From: Streptomyces albireticuli
GTDB lineage: Bacteria; Actinomycetota; Actinomycetes; Streptomycetales; Streptomycetaceae
Reading direction: 5' to 3'
Assembly (NCBI RefSeq): GCF_021228125.1
Contig: NZ_JAJQQS010000009.1
Location: forward strand, 62,001-126,000
DNA: 64,000 nucleotides
The notes beneath the pieces are model-generated. The model was not told where the DNA came from. It saw only the letters and a program-made list of their open reading frames with translations, and did not search any database. Of the stretch, positions 56,532 through 64,000 are shown piece by piece. Both the position numbers and the translations under genes were made by a program. Positions within the stretch are counted from its first letter, which is position 1; every line of letters starts with the position of its first letter.

Positions 56532-58085
56532 ATGGCCGAGCACGAGCACGAGCACACACGGGTGGCGGTGATCGGGTCCGGATTCGGCGGCCTCGGGGCG
56601 GCCGTGCGATTGCGCCGCGAGGGCATCACCGACTTCGTCGTCCTGGAGCGGGCAGACTCGATCGGCGGCACCTGGCGGGACAACTCCTACCCCGGCTGCG
56701 CCTGCGACGTCCCCTCCCACCTCTACTCCTTCTCCTTCGCCCCCAACTCCCGCTGGCCCCGCAACTTCTCCGGCCAGCCGCACATCCGCGCCTACCTGGA
56801 GCACGTCGCCGACACCTTCGGGATCCGCCCGCACCTGCGCCTCGGCTGCGAGGTGCGCGGCCTGCGCTGGGACGCCGGGCGGCTGCTCTGGGAGATCGAC
56901 ACCGCCGCCGGCCCGCGCACCGCCGACGTCGTCGTCTCCGCCTGCGGCCCGCTCTCCGACCCCAGCGTCCCCGACGTCCCCGGCCTGGACACCTTCCCCG
57001 GCACGGTCTTCCACTCCTCCCGCTGGGACCACTCCTACGACCTGCGCGGCAAGCGCCTCGCCGTCGTCGGCACCGGAGCCTCCGCCATCCAGATCGTCCC
57101 GGCCGTCCAGCCCGACGTGCGCCGGCTGACCCTCTTCCAGCGCACCGCGCCCTGGGTGCTGCCCCGCGCCGACCGGCAGATCACCGCCGTCGAACGCTGG
57201 CTGCACACCCATGTGCCCCCGACGCGCACGGTGCGCCGCGGGTTCCTCTGGGGCGTCCGCGAGGCCCAGGTCAGCGTGTTCACCAAGCGCCCGGAACGGT
57301 TCGGTCTGGTCGAGAACGTCGCCAGGGCGCATCTGCGCAAGGCCGTCAAGGACCCCGCGCTCCGGGCCGCGCTCACCCCCGACTACCGCATCGGCTGCAA
57401 ACGGATCCTGCTCTCCAACGACTACTACCCGGCCCTCACCCGGCCCAATGTGGACGTCGTGACCTCCGGCCTCGCCGAGGTGCGCGGCTCGACGCTGATC
57501 GCCGCCGACGGCACGGAGACGGAGGCCGACGCCCTCGTCTTCGGCACCGGCTTCCGTGTGACGGACGTGCCGATGGCGGCTCATGTGACCGGCGTCGACG
57601 GCGTCACCCTCGCCGAGGCGTGGAAGGGCGGCATGGCCACCCTGCGCGGCGCCAGCATCCACGGCTTCCCCAACTTCCTGATGATCCTCGGCCCCAACAC
57701 CGGTCTCGGCAACAGCTCGATGATCCTGATGATCGAGTCCCAGCTGAACTACCTGGCCGACTACATGCGGCAGTTGGACACCCTCGGCGGTCGCGCGGCC
57801 CTCGACGCCCGCCGCTCCGCCATGGGTGCCTGGAACCGCGGACTCCAGTCGCGTATGAAGCGCACGGTCTGGAGCACCGGCGGCTGCCGGAGCTGGTACC
57901 TGGACGCGGACGGCCGCAACACCACCCTCTGGCCGGACACCACCTCCGCGTTCCGCCGCGCCACCCGCCGCGTCGACCTCGCCGAGTATCAGCTGCTCCG
58001 GGCGCCCGGAGCCCGTACGACCGCACCCGTATCCGCACCCGTATCCGCACCCGCCACCACACCCGCCACGGAGGCAGCGCGATGA
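56532..58085 (+). CDS. Baeyer-Villiger-type flavin monooxygenase
   Basis: 517 residues, ATG 56532 with GGAAGG upstream. FAD-binding RVAVIGSGFGGLGAAVRL near 10-27; IGGTWRDNSYPGCACDVPSHLYSFSF; the BVMO fingerprint FPGTVFHSSRWDHSYD (FxGxxxHxxxWD); NADPH-binding LAVVGTGASAIQIVPAV; and FGTGFRVTD. It should insert oxygen next to a ketone using NADPH and O2. The stop overlaps the SDR start (ATGA). The C-terminus ends in a short APVSAP repeat. Confidence 0.9.
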   Translation: MAEHEHEHTRVAVIGSGFGGLGAAVRLRREGITDFVVLERADSIGGTWRDNSYPGCACDVPSHLYSFSFAPNSRWPRNFSGQPHIRAYLEHVADTFGIRPHLRLGCEVRGLRWDAGRLLWEIDTAAGPRTADVVVSACGPLSDPSVPDVPGLDTFPGTVFHSSRWDHSYDLRGKRLAVVGTGASAIQIVPAVQPDVRRLTLFQRTAPWVLPRADRQITAVERWLHTHVPPTRTVRRGFLWGVREAQVSVFTKRPERFGLVENVARAHLRKAVKDPALRAALTPDYRIGCKRILLSNDYYPALTRPNVDVVTSGLAEVRGSTLIAADGTETEADALVFGTGFRVTDVPMAAHVTGVDGVTLAEAWKGGMATLRGASIHGFPNFLMILGPNTGLGNSSMILMIESQLNYLADYMRQLDTLGGRAALDARRSAMGAWNRGLQSRMKRTVWSTGGCRSWYLDADGRNTTLWPDTTSAFRRATRRVDLAEYQLLRAPGARTTAPVSAPVSAPATTPATEAAR

Positions 58086-58987
58086 GAGGACGTACCGCCC
58101 TGGAAGGCCAGGTCGCCGTGGTCACCGGAGCCGCGCGCGGGGTAGGGGAACAGCTCGCCCGCAAGCTCTCCGCCCGGGGCGCCAAGGTCGCGCTCGTCGG
58201 CCTGGAACCCGACGAACTCGGCCGCGTCGCCCGCTCGCTGCACGAGGACGCGGCCCACTGGCACGCCGACGTCACCGACCACGAGGCGATGGCTCGGGTC
58301 GCCGCCGAGGTCAAGGCCCGCTTCGGCAAGGTGGACATCGTCGTCGCCAACGCGGGTGTCGCCGGCGGCGGCCCCTTCGCCGACTCCGACCCCGAGGTGT
58401 GGCGGCGCGTCATCGAGGTCAACCTCATAGGCAGCGCCGTCACCGGCCGCGCCTTCCTGCCCGTCCTGTCCGAGAGCCGTGGCTATCTGCTCCAGATAGC
58501 GTCCCTCGCCGCCCTCGCCCCGGCGCCCATGATGACCGCGTACTGCGCCTCGAAGTCGGGCGTCGAGGCGTACGCGCACTGCCTGCGCGCCGAGGTCGGC
58601 CACAAGGGCGTACGGGTCGGCGTCGGCTATCTCACCTGGACCGACACCGACATGGTGCGCGGCGCCGACGAGCAGGAGGTGATGCGCGAGATGCGGCAGC
58701 GCCTGCCGTGGCCCCTGAACCGTACTTACCCGCTGGGCCCGGCCGTCGACCGCCTGGTCGCCGGCATCGAACGGCGCTCCGCCCACGTCTACGCGCAGGG
58801 CTGGCTGCGCGGGATGCAGCCCGTGCGCGGCCTGCTGCCCGGCCCCCTCGCGCTGGGCGCCGGGCGCGAGATGCGCCGTTTCGGGCCGAGGCTCGAGGGG
58901 CTGGGGAGCAGGCTGGTGGGCGCGGGCGGCGCGGCGGACGAGAAGGCCCGCGTCGAACAGCCGAGGCACGAGCGTAGCGTTCCGTAA
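58082..58987 (+). CDS. short-chain dehydrogenase/reductase
   Basis: 301 residues, ATG overlapping the monooxygenase stop. VAVVTGAARGVGEQLARKL (TGxxxGxG) near 13-31; VDIVVANAGVAGGGPF; LLQIASLAALAPAPMMTAYCASKSGVEAYA with the catalytic Ser and YxxxK. The C-terminal 50 residues extend past the usual 250-residue SDR. Coupled with the BVMO it may oxidise an alcohol to the ketone substrate, a common pairing. Confidence 0.9.
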   Translation: MRGRTALEGQVAVVTGAARGVGEQLARKLSARGAKVALVGLEPDELGRVARSLHEDAAHWHADVTDHEAMARVAAEVKARFGKVDIVVANAGVAGGGPFADSDPEVWRRVIEVNLIGSAVTGRAFLPVLSESRGYLLQIASLAALAPAPMMTAYCASKSGVEAYAHCLRAEVGHKGVRVGVGYLTWTDTDMVRGADEQEVMREMRQRLPWPLNRTYPLGPAVDRLVAGIERRSAHVYAQGWLRGMQPVRGLLPGPLALGAGREMRRFGPRLEGLGSRLVGAGGAADEKARVEQPRHERSVP

Positions 58988-59077
58988 TCGTCCGATATGC
59001 GTCGTGTGGGGGTGCGTGCCACGCTGATCCGGGGCGCTCATCCGCCCCACCCCCCACCCCGCTAGGAGTGAACCAGC

Positions 59078-59266
59078 ATGGGCATCAAGGACGAGATGCA
59101 GGCCAAGGCCCAGCAGGCCAAGGAGAAGCTGCAGGGCAAGGCGGACGAGGCGAAGCAGCGCGGCCAGAGCGAGCAGGAGCGGCTCCGGCAGCGCGCGGAC
59201 GAGGCCCGTCAGCAGGGGCAGCGGTCCTTCGACGACATCCAGGACGAGATGGACGACCGTAAGTAG
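59078..59266 (+). CDS. small hydrophilic coil protein
   Basis: 62 residues. MGIKDEMQAKAQQAKEKLQGKADEAKQRGQSEQERLRQRADEARQQGQRSFDDIQDEMDDRK is one predicted charged helix rich in Gln, Lys, Glu; it resembles CsbD-like or LEA-type stress proteins in composition without a firm match. ATG 59078 follows TAGGAG. A very strong hairpin terminator follows, which suggests a well-expressed single gene. Confidence 0.7.
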   Translation: MGIKDEMQAKAQQAKEKLQGKADEAKQRGQSEQERLRQRADEARQQGQRSFDDIQDEMDDRK

Positions 59267-59292
59267 GGCGCAGCGGTAGCGGAAACGGAAAC

Positions 59293-59327
59293 GTAAGGGG
59301 CACTCCCCAATGGGGAGTGCCCCTTAC
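59293..59327. terminator. long perfect hairpin terminator between convergent genes
   Basis: GTAAGGGGCACTCCCCA (59293-59309) is followed by A and then its exact complement (59311-59327). It lies between the coil protein and the convergent tricorn protease gene and can act on both. Confidence 0.85.
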
Positions 59328-59357
59328 CGGGTTACCCGGCCCCCGCCCCTCGGCGGC

Positions 59358-62300
59358 TCACCGCCGCGGCGGCAGCTTCGGCCGCCTCAGGTCCGGCACC
59401 CCCGAGTAGTCCGGCGGGTTCGCCGCCCCGTGCCGCTCCAGCAGGTCGAGCGCCACCCGCACCGCGTCGTCGAGCTGCTTGTGCCGGCCCTCCGCCCAGT
59501 CCAGCGGGGTGCGGTCGATCTCGATGTCGGGTTCGACCCCGTGGTTCTCCACGCCCCAGCCGTACGCGTCGAACCACGCGGCGTTCATGGGCACGGTGAT
59601 CGCGGTGCCGTCGCCCAGCCGGTGCCGCCCGGTCATCCCGACCACACCGCCCCAGGTGCGCAGGCCCACCACCGGTCCGATGCCCTGGAGCCGGAAGGCC
59701 GCGGTGATCATGTCGCCGTCGGAGGAGGTCATCTCGTCCGCGATCGCGACGACGGGCCCGCGCGGCGCGTTGCTCGCGTAGGACACCGGCTGGGCGTCCC
59801 GCGTCAGGTCCCAGCCGACGATCGTGCGGGTCAGCTTCTCCACCACCAGCTCGCTGATGTTGCCGCCCGCGTTGCCGCGTACGTCCACGATCAGCGCGGG
59901 CCGTGACATCTCCATCCGCAGGTCGCGGTTGAACTGCGCCCAGCCGGAGCCGCCCATGTCGGGGATGTGCAGATAGCCGCACTTGCCGCCGCTGAGCTCC
60001 CGTACCACCGCTCGGCGCTTGGCCACCCAGTCCTGGTAGCGCAGCGGCCGCTCGTCGACCAGCGGCACGACGGCCACCCGGCGGGCCGGTCCCTCGCCCT
60101 CCGGCGGCCGGAAGGTCAGCTCCACGGTGGTGCCGCCCGCCGCCGACAGCAGCGGGTACGGGCCCGCGACCGGGTCCACCGGCCGGCCGTCGACGTGCGT
60201 GAGCGCCGCGCCCTCCCGGATGCCCGAACCGGCCAGCGGCGAGCGCGCCTTGGAGTCGGAGGAGTCGCCGGGCAGGATGCGGCGCACGGTCCAGGAGCCG
60301 TCCTTGCCCCGGACCAGGTTGGCGCCGAGCAGCCCGATGGCCCGCTGGTAGTGCGGCGGGCCCTCGTTGCGGCGCGCCGGGACGACGTACGCGTGCGAGG
60401 TGCCCAGCTCGCCGAGGACCTCGCGCAGCAGGTCCGCGAAGTCGTCGGGGGTGGCGACCCGTTCGACCAGCGGCCGGTACTGGTCCAGCACCGCGTCCCA
60501 GTCGACGCCGCACATCCCCGGCTCCCAGAAGTACGCGCGGACGATCCGCCCGGCCTCCTCGTAGGCCTGCCGCCACTCGGCCGCCGGGTCGACGTCGTGC
60601 AGGATGCGCCGCATGTCGATGTAGACGGTGGAGTCGGGGTCGCCGACGTCCGTGGCGGGCACGGCGCGCAGCTCGCCCTCGTCGTTGACGACCAGCCGGG
60701 TGCCGTCACCGCTGACCGCGAACCAGTCCAGTGAGCTGGTGAGTTCGGAGCGCTTGGCCTTCGCCAGGTCGAAGTGTTCGAGCGTGGGGCGGCCGGAGGT
60801 GTCCGCGGGGTTGGCGAATGTCTCGCCCAGGGCGCCGGAGATCGGCCAGCGCAGCCAGACCAGGCCGCCGCCGCTGACCGGGAAGAGCGCCGAGTACTTC
60901 GAGGCGGCCACCGGGAACTGCGTCACCCGGCTCTCCAGCCCCTCCACCTCCACCAGCGTCGCCCCGTCCGCGCCGCCGTTGTCGTCCGCGTCCAGCCCGC
61001 CGGCCGCCGGTCTGCCCTCCGCCGACAGCGCGAACGGCGAGGGCGTCGCGGACGACAGCGGTACGAGGTAGGGGCGGCAGCCCAGCGGGAAGGAGAGGTC
61101 GCCGGTGTGCACGTCGTAGACGGGGTCGAAGCCGCGCCAGGAGAGGAAGGCGAGATAGCGGCCGTCGCGGGTGAAGACGGGCTGTTCGTCCTCGAAGCGG
61201 CCGTTGGTGACGTCGACGATCAGCCGGTCCGAGAGCCGGGCGATCTTGATCTGGCGCAGGGAGCGGCCGATGCCGGGGTGCGACCAGGTCAGCCACGCGG
61301 AGTCGGGGGAGAAGGCGAGGTCGCGTACGGGGCCGTTGGTGGAGCGGATGAGTTCGCTGACGGCATCGGAGGCGCCGTTGCCACCGCCCGTCGCCGCGGC
61401 CTCTCCCTCCGGGCCGGCCCCCTCCGCCTCCCCCTCTTCCCCCGCCTCCCCCGTCGAGGTGTCCACGAGCAGCAGCCGCCCGTCGTGCGCGGCGACCGCG
61501 AGCCGCTCGCCGTCCGGCGACGCGAGGAGCTCGTGCACCCGGCCGATCCGGCCCGCCGCCAGGCGGCGCGGCTCACCGGGCCCGGTGGCGCGCGGCAGTT
61601 GCGCGATCTCGATCGCGTCCTCGCCCTCCGCGTCCGTCACATAGGCCACCTGCCCCGTCGAGCCGAGCATCTCCGGCATCCGGACCCGGACCCCGGGGGT
61701 GTCGGCGATCGTCCGGGCCGGGCCGTCGCGGTGGGTGAGCCAGTAGAGGCTGCCGCGCACCTGGACGGCGCTGGCCCGGCCGGTCGCGTCCACCGCCAGC
61801 CCGTCGACGTGCGAGGCGGCCTGCACCTGGTACGCGCGCCGGCCCGCGCGCGGCCCGCCGAGGCGGACGTCCAGCCGGCGCGGAACGCCCCGCGGGCCGA
61901 GGTCGTCGACGAGCCACAGCTCGCCCGCGCACTGGTAGACGACGCGGGTGCCGTCGGTCGAGGCGTGCCGGGCGTAGAAGGCGTCGTGGTCGGTGTGGCG
62001 GCGCAGGTCGGAGCTGTCGGGGAGGCAGGAGTAGAGGTTGCCGACGCCCTCGTGGTCGGAGAGGAAGGCGATCCGGTCGCCGACGAACATCGGCGACTCC
62101 AGGTGGCCGCCGAGGTCCGGGACCAGCCGGGTGCCGTGCAGCCACAGCCGCCCGGTCGCCCCGCCGCGGTAGCGCTTCCACGCGGCGGGCTCGTGCGGCG
62201 GTTTGCCCGCCAGCAGCAGCGTCTTGTGGTCCGCGCCGCGCGTCGCGATGTCCGAGACCGGGCCCCAGGGGAGCCGGCCGCCGGGGCTGCCGTCGGTGGG

Positions 62301-62765
62301 CAGCCGGTAGGCCCAGGAGAAGTACGAGAAGGGCTGGCCGTGCGAGGAGACGGCGAGGACGTCGCAGGTGCCGTGGTCGTCGGGCGGCGCCCAGCCGCAG
62401 ACCCGGGTGTCGCTGCTGCCCCAGTAGGTGAGGCGGCGGGCGGGGCCGCCGTCCACGGAGGCGAGGTGGATCTCGGGGTCGAGGCTGCGCCAGGTGGTGA
62501 AGGCGATGTGCCGGCCGTCGGGCGAGAACCGGGGGTGTCCCACCCGGGTCCGGTCGACGGTCAGCCGCCAGGCCCGGCCGGCGGTGCCCGGCCCGCCGGG
62601 TCCGTCGGCGGCGCCCGCGGGGGTCAGGGGCGCCACCCAGAGATCGTCCTCGGCGGTGAAGCAGAGGAGATCGCCGTGCAGATGCGGGAAGCGGAGATAC
62701 GCGCCAGGGTCCTCTCTCACCCCACCCATGGTTTCGGGCCCCGGGGGCCGCGGCAACTCGGTCAT
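59358..62765 (-). CDS. tricorn-type protease (S41 family)
   Basis: 1135 residues from ATG 62763-62765; an ATG at 62727-62729 is an alternative, and longer starts would run through the palindromes of the divergent promoter. Six- and seven-bladed propeller repeats run from YLRFPHLHGDLLCFTAEDDLWVAPL to about residue 640, then the C1 helical part (RRILHDVDPAAEWRQAYEEAGRIVRAYFWEPGM), a PDZ domain (about 810-880, LAGSGIREGAALTHVDGRPVD), and the C2 catalytic part with LIVDVRGNAGGNISELVVEKL and ADEMTSSDGDM (Ser1015-Asp1016). It degrades oligopeptides released by the proteasome or other proteases in the cytosol. Confidence 0.88.
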   Translation of the reverse strand: MTELPRPPGPETMGGVREDPGAYLRFPHLHGDLLCFTAEDDLWVAPLTPAGAADGPGGPGTAGRAWRLTVDRTRVGHPRFSPDGRHIAFTTWRSLDPEIHLASVDGGPARRLTYWGSSDTRVCGWAPPDDHGTCDVLAVSSHGQPFSYFSWAYRLPTDGSPGGRLPWGPVSDIATRGADHKTLLLAGKPPHEPAAWKRYRGGATGRLWLHGTRLVPDLGGHLESPMFVGDRIAFLSDHEGVGNLYSCLPDSSDLRRHTDHDAFYARHASTDGTRVVYQCAGELWLVDDLGPRGVPRRLDVRLGGPRAGRRAYQVQAASHVDGLAVDATGRASAVQVRGSLYWLTHRDGPARTIADTPGVRVRMPEMLGSTGQVAYVTDAEGEDAIEIAQLPRATGPGEPRRLAAGRIGRVHELLASPDGERLAVAAHDGRLLLVDTSTGEAGEEGEAEGAGPEGEAAATGGGNGASDAVSELIRSTNGPVRDLAFSPDSAWLTWSHPGIGRSLRQIKIARLSDRLIVDVTNGRFEDEQPVFTRDGRYLAFLSWRGFDPVYDVHTGDLSFPLGCRPYLVPLSSATPSPFALSAEGRPAAGGLDADDNGGADGATLVEVEGLESRVTQFPVAASKYSALFPVSGGGLVWLRWPISGALGETFANPADTSGRPTLEHFDLAKAKRSELTSSLDWFAVSGDGTRLVVNDEGELRAVPATDVGDPDSTVYIDMRRILHDVDPAAEWRQAYEEAGRIVRAYFWEPGMCGVDWDAVLDQYRPLVERVATPDDFADLLREVLGELGTSHAYVVPARRNEGPPHYQRAIGLLGANLVRGKDGSWTVRRILPGDSSDSKARSPLAGSGIREGAALTHVDGRPVDPVAGPYPLLSAAGGTTVELTFRPPEGEGPARRVAVVPLVDERPLRYQDWVAKRRAVVRELSGGKCGYLHIPDMGGSGWAQFNRDLRMEMSRPALIVDVRGNAGGNISELVVEKLTRTIVGWDLTRDAQPVSYASNAPRGPVVAIADEMTSSDGDMITAAFRLQGIGPVVGLRTWGGVVGMTGRHRLGDGTAITVPMNAAWFDAYGWGVENHGVEPDIEIDRTPLDWAEGRHKQLDDAVRVALDLLERHGAANPPDYSGVPDLRRPKLPPRR

Positions 62766-62783
62766 CGTGACGGAGAACACCAT

Positions 62784-62801
62784 CGAAACGCCGTCGTTTC
62801 G
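62784..62801. promoter_or_regulatory. palindrome CGAAACG-N4-CGTTTCG
   Basis: A perfect 7-base inverted repeat just upstream of the tricorn protease start. It shares the CGAAAC half-site with the second palindrome 30 bases away. Confidence 0.6.
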
Positions 62802-62829
62802 CTTTCCCCGGCCGTTACTCTCGAGGTGT

Positions 62830-62844
62830 ACGAAACCGTTTCGT
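62830..62844. promoter_or_regulatory. palindrome ACGAAAC-C-GTTTCGT, probable TetR operator
   Basis: A perfect 15-base palindrome 38 bases upstream of the TetR start, in the shared promoter. Such GAAAC/GTTTC sites are typical of TetR-family autoregulators next to MMPL transporters. Confidence 0.65.
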
Positions 62845-62881
62845 TCAGTAGGTTCACCGGTCAGCCGGAAGGGGGCGCGGC

Positions 62882-63481
62882 ATGTCGACGGAATCACCCA
62901 CTCCGGCGGTGCGACGCACCCGGCTGACCCCTGAGCGCGAGGCCGAGCTGTACGAAGCCGTGCTCGACATCCTGCGTGAGGTCGGCTACGACGCCCTCAC
63001 CATGGACGCCGTCGCGGCCCGTACGCACTCCAGCAAAGCCACCCTCTACCGCCAGTGGAAGGGCAAGCCGGAGCTGGTGGTGAGCGCCCTGCGCCACAAG
63101 AAGCCGATCAAGCTGGCGGACATCGACACCGGTTCGGTGCGCGGTGACCTCCTGGCCATGGTGTGCGAGGCCGACGATGCGCAGATGGAACAGGACGCCG
63201 CTCTTATGCGGGGCCTGGGGCACGCGATCCACACGAACGCCGATCTCCACCGCGCGTTGCGCGAGCTGCTGATCGAGCCGGAGATGGCCGGCATGGACGC
63301 CATGCTGCGCCGCGCGGTCGACCGGGGCGAGATCGCCGCGGACACCCCCGCGCTGGATTACGTCCCGCACATGATGCTCGGCGCCTTCCTCACCCGGCCG
63401 CTGGTCGAGGACCGGAACGCCGACCCCTCGTACCTGATCCGCTACATCGACGCCGTGGTCCTCCCCGCCCTCGGTCTGTAG
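62882..63481 (+). CDS. TetR-family regulator
   Basis: 199 residues, ATG 62882 with GGAAGGGGG upstream. HTH at about 20-65 (AELYEAVLDILREVGYDALTMDAVAARTHSSKATLYRQWKGKPELV). The C-terminal ligand domain is of the TetR_C_11-like type (AGMDAMLRRAVDRGEIAADTPALDYVPHMMLGAFLTRPL). It precedes an MMPL transporter by about 120 bases and is divergent from the tricorn gene; it probably represses the transporter and itself. Confidence 0.88.
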   Translation: MSTESPTPAVRRTRLTPEREAELYEAVLDILREVGYDALTMDAVAARTHSSKATLYRQWKGKPELVVSALRHKKPIKLADIDTGSVRGDLLAMVCEADDAQMEQDAALMRGLGHAIHTNADLHRALRELLIEPEMAGMDAMLRRAVDRGEIAADTPALDYVPHMMLGAFLTRPLVEDRNADPSYLIRYIDAVVLPALGL

Positions 63482-63600
63482 CGCCGGTTTCTTACCTCCC
63501 CACCACCCCCACACCTCCCACCTGACGCGCCGCTCTCGTCGTCGGGCTGGCCCCCCATGCCCTGTTCGTCCACCTGATCCGACGGGAGCACGACCTTCTC

Positions 63601-64000
63601 GTGGCCACGTTCCTCTACAAAATAGGCCGGCTCGCCTATCGGCGCCGCTGGTACTTCGCCCTCACCTGGCTGTTGCTGCTGGTGCTGGCCGGGGCCGGCG
63701 CCGCCACGGCGTCCAAGTCCACCAACAACGACTTCTCCATACCCGGCACCGAGGCGCAGCAGGCGTTCGACCTGCTGGAGAAGCGCTTCCCGGGCAACAA
63801 CGAGCAGAACGCGAGCGCCCGCGTCGTCTTCAAGGCCCCGGAGGGCCAGAAGCTCGCCGACGCGAAGAACAAGGCGGCCGTCGAGAAGGTCATCGCCGAC
63901 CTCAAGCGCAGCCCGCAGGTCGCCGTGGCCGTCGACCCGTTCGCCGGCAACGCCGTCAACCCGGCGGGGACCACCGGCTACGCGTCCGTCGCGTACAAGG
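63601..64000 (+). CDS. MMPL family transporter, N-terminal part (continues beyond window)
   Basis: Open from GTG 63601 to the window edge. MATFLYKIGRLAYRRRWYFALTWLLLLVLAGAGAATASKSTNNDFSIPGTEAQQAFDLLEKRFPGNNEQNASARVVFKAP is the typical start of an actinobacterial MMPL protein: a basic N-terminus, TM1 at about 17-38, then the first large extracytoplasmic domain. The complete protein is usually 700-750 residues with 11-12 helices and exports lipids or drugs by proton motive force. The TetR gene just upstream is its likely regulator. Confidence 0.88.
   Translation, partial: MATFLYKIGRLAYRRRWYFALTWLLLLVLAGAGAATASKSTNNDFSIPGTEAQQAFDLLEKRFPGNNEQNASARVVFKAPEGQKLADAKNKAAVEKVIADLKRSPQVAVAVDPFAGNAVNPAGTTGYASVAYK

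Overview
The window is a stretch of Streptomyces-type actinobacterial chromosome. Coding DNA has very high GC, with G or C at nearly every third codon position. GTG and TTG starts and 4-base start/stop overlaps (ATGA, GTGA) are common. Gene content fits: HrdD-type sigma factor, SepX/GlpR, DUF397/DUF6879/XRE genes. From memory, the order hrdD, MFS pump, fruR-fruK-fruA, and later mscL, mtnP, FmdB-type zinc ribbon, folate cyclo-ligase, galU, moeA-like, moaC, mog, rimJ-like, sepX matches the core chromosome of other Streptomyces, and the second block partly matches M. tuberculosis around Rv0985c-Rv0996. No phage, integrase, insertion sequence or CRISPR array was seen.

Layout. 1-11 kb: end of a LigB-type dioxygenase, a questin-oxidase-like protein, a small membrane protein, hrdD with an exact sigma-R-type promoter, a WYL regulator divergent from a DHA2 drug pump, and the fructose PTS operon fruRKA with paired operator motifs. 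11-16 kb: a leftward accessory cluster with two DUF6879 genes, an XRE-TPR regulator, and a 44-residue Asp/Gly/Asn-rich peptide gene overlapping a long protein-L-isoaspartate methyltransferase-like gene. This resembles an aspartimide-forming (imiditide-like) RiPP locus and is the best candidate for an undescribed system. 16-26 kb: a frameshifted HTH/zinc-ribbon gene, two secreted proteins, a GntR-ABC operon with its operator, a methyltransferase, a VIT protein, a P1 peptidase and LtrA.

26-46 kb: mscL, mtnP, a Ruc-like zinc-ribbon chaperone with a CIRCE operator at its start, an MFS pump, a CPA1 antiporter, a penicillin-acylase-type hydrolase, folate cyclo-ligase divergent from galU, then glp(moeA)-moaC-mog-rimJ and sepX, tRNA-Ala(CGC), an IMPase-like protein, a two-HTH Lrp regulator and a GH89 glycosidase. 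46-55 kb: a lipoprotein plus sensor kinase without a response regulator, exonuclease III, and an accessory stretch with a third DUF6879 gene, an XRE regulator, a DUF397 protein, a barstar-fold protein without a recognisable start codon and a second XRE-type regulator. 55-64 kb: MerR divergent from a Baeyer-Villiger-type monooxygenase and SDR, a small coil protein with a strong terminator, a tricorn protease divergent from a TetR regulator with two palindromes between them, and the start of an MMPL transporter.

Four copies of a GC-rich palindromic intergenic element (near 2.4, 23.0, 24.4 and 34.5 kb) are the main dispersed repeat.
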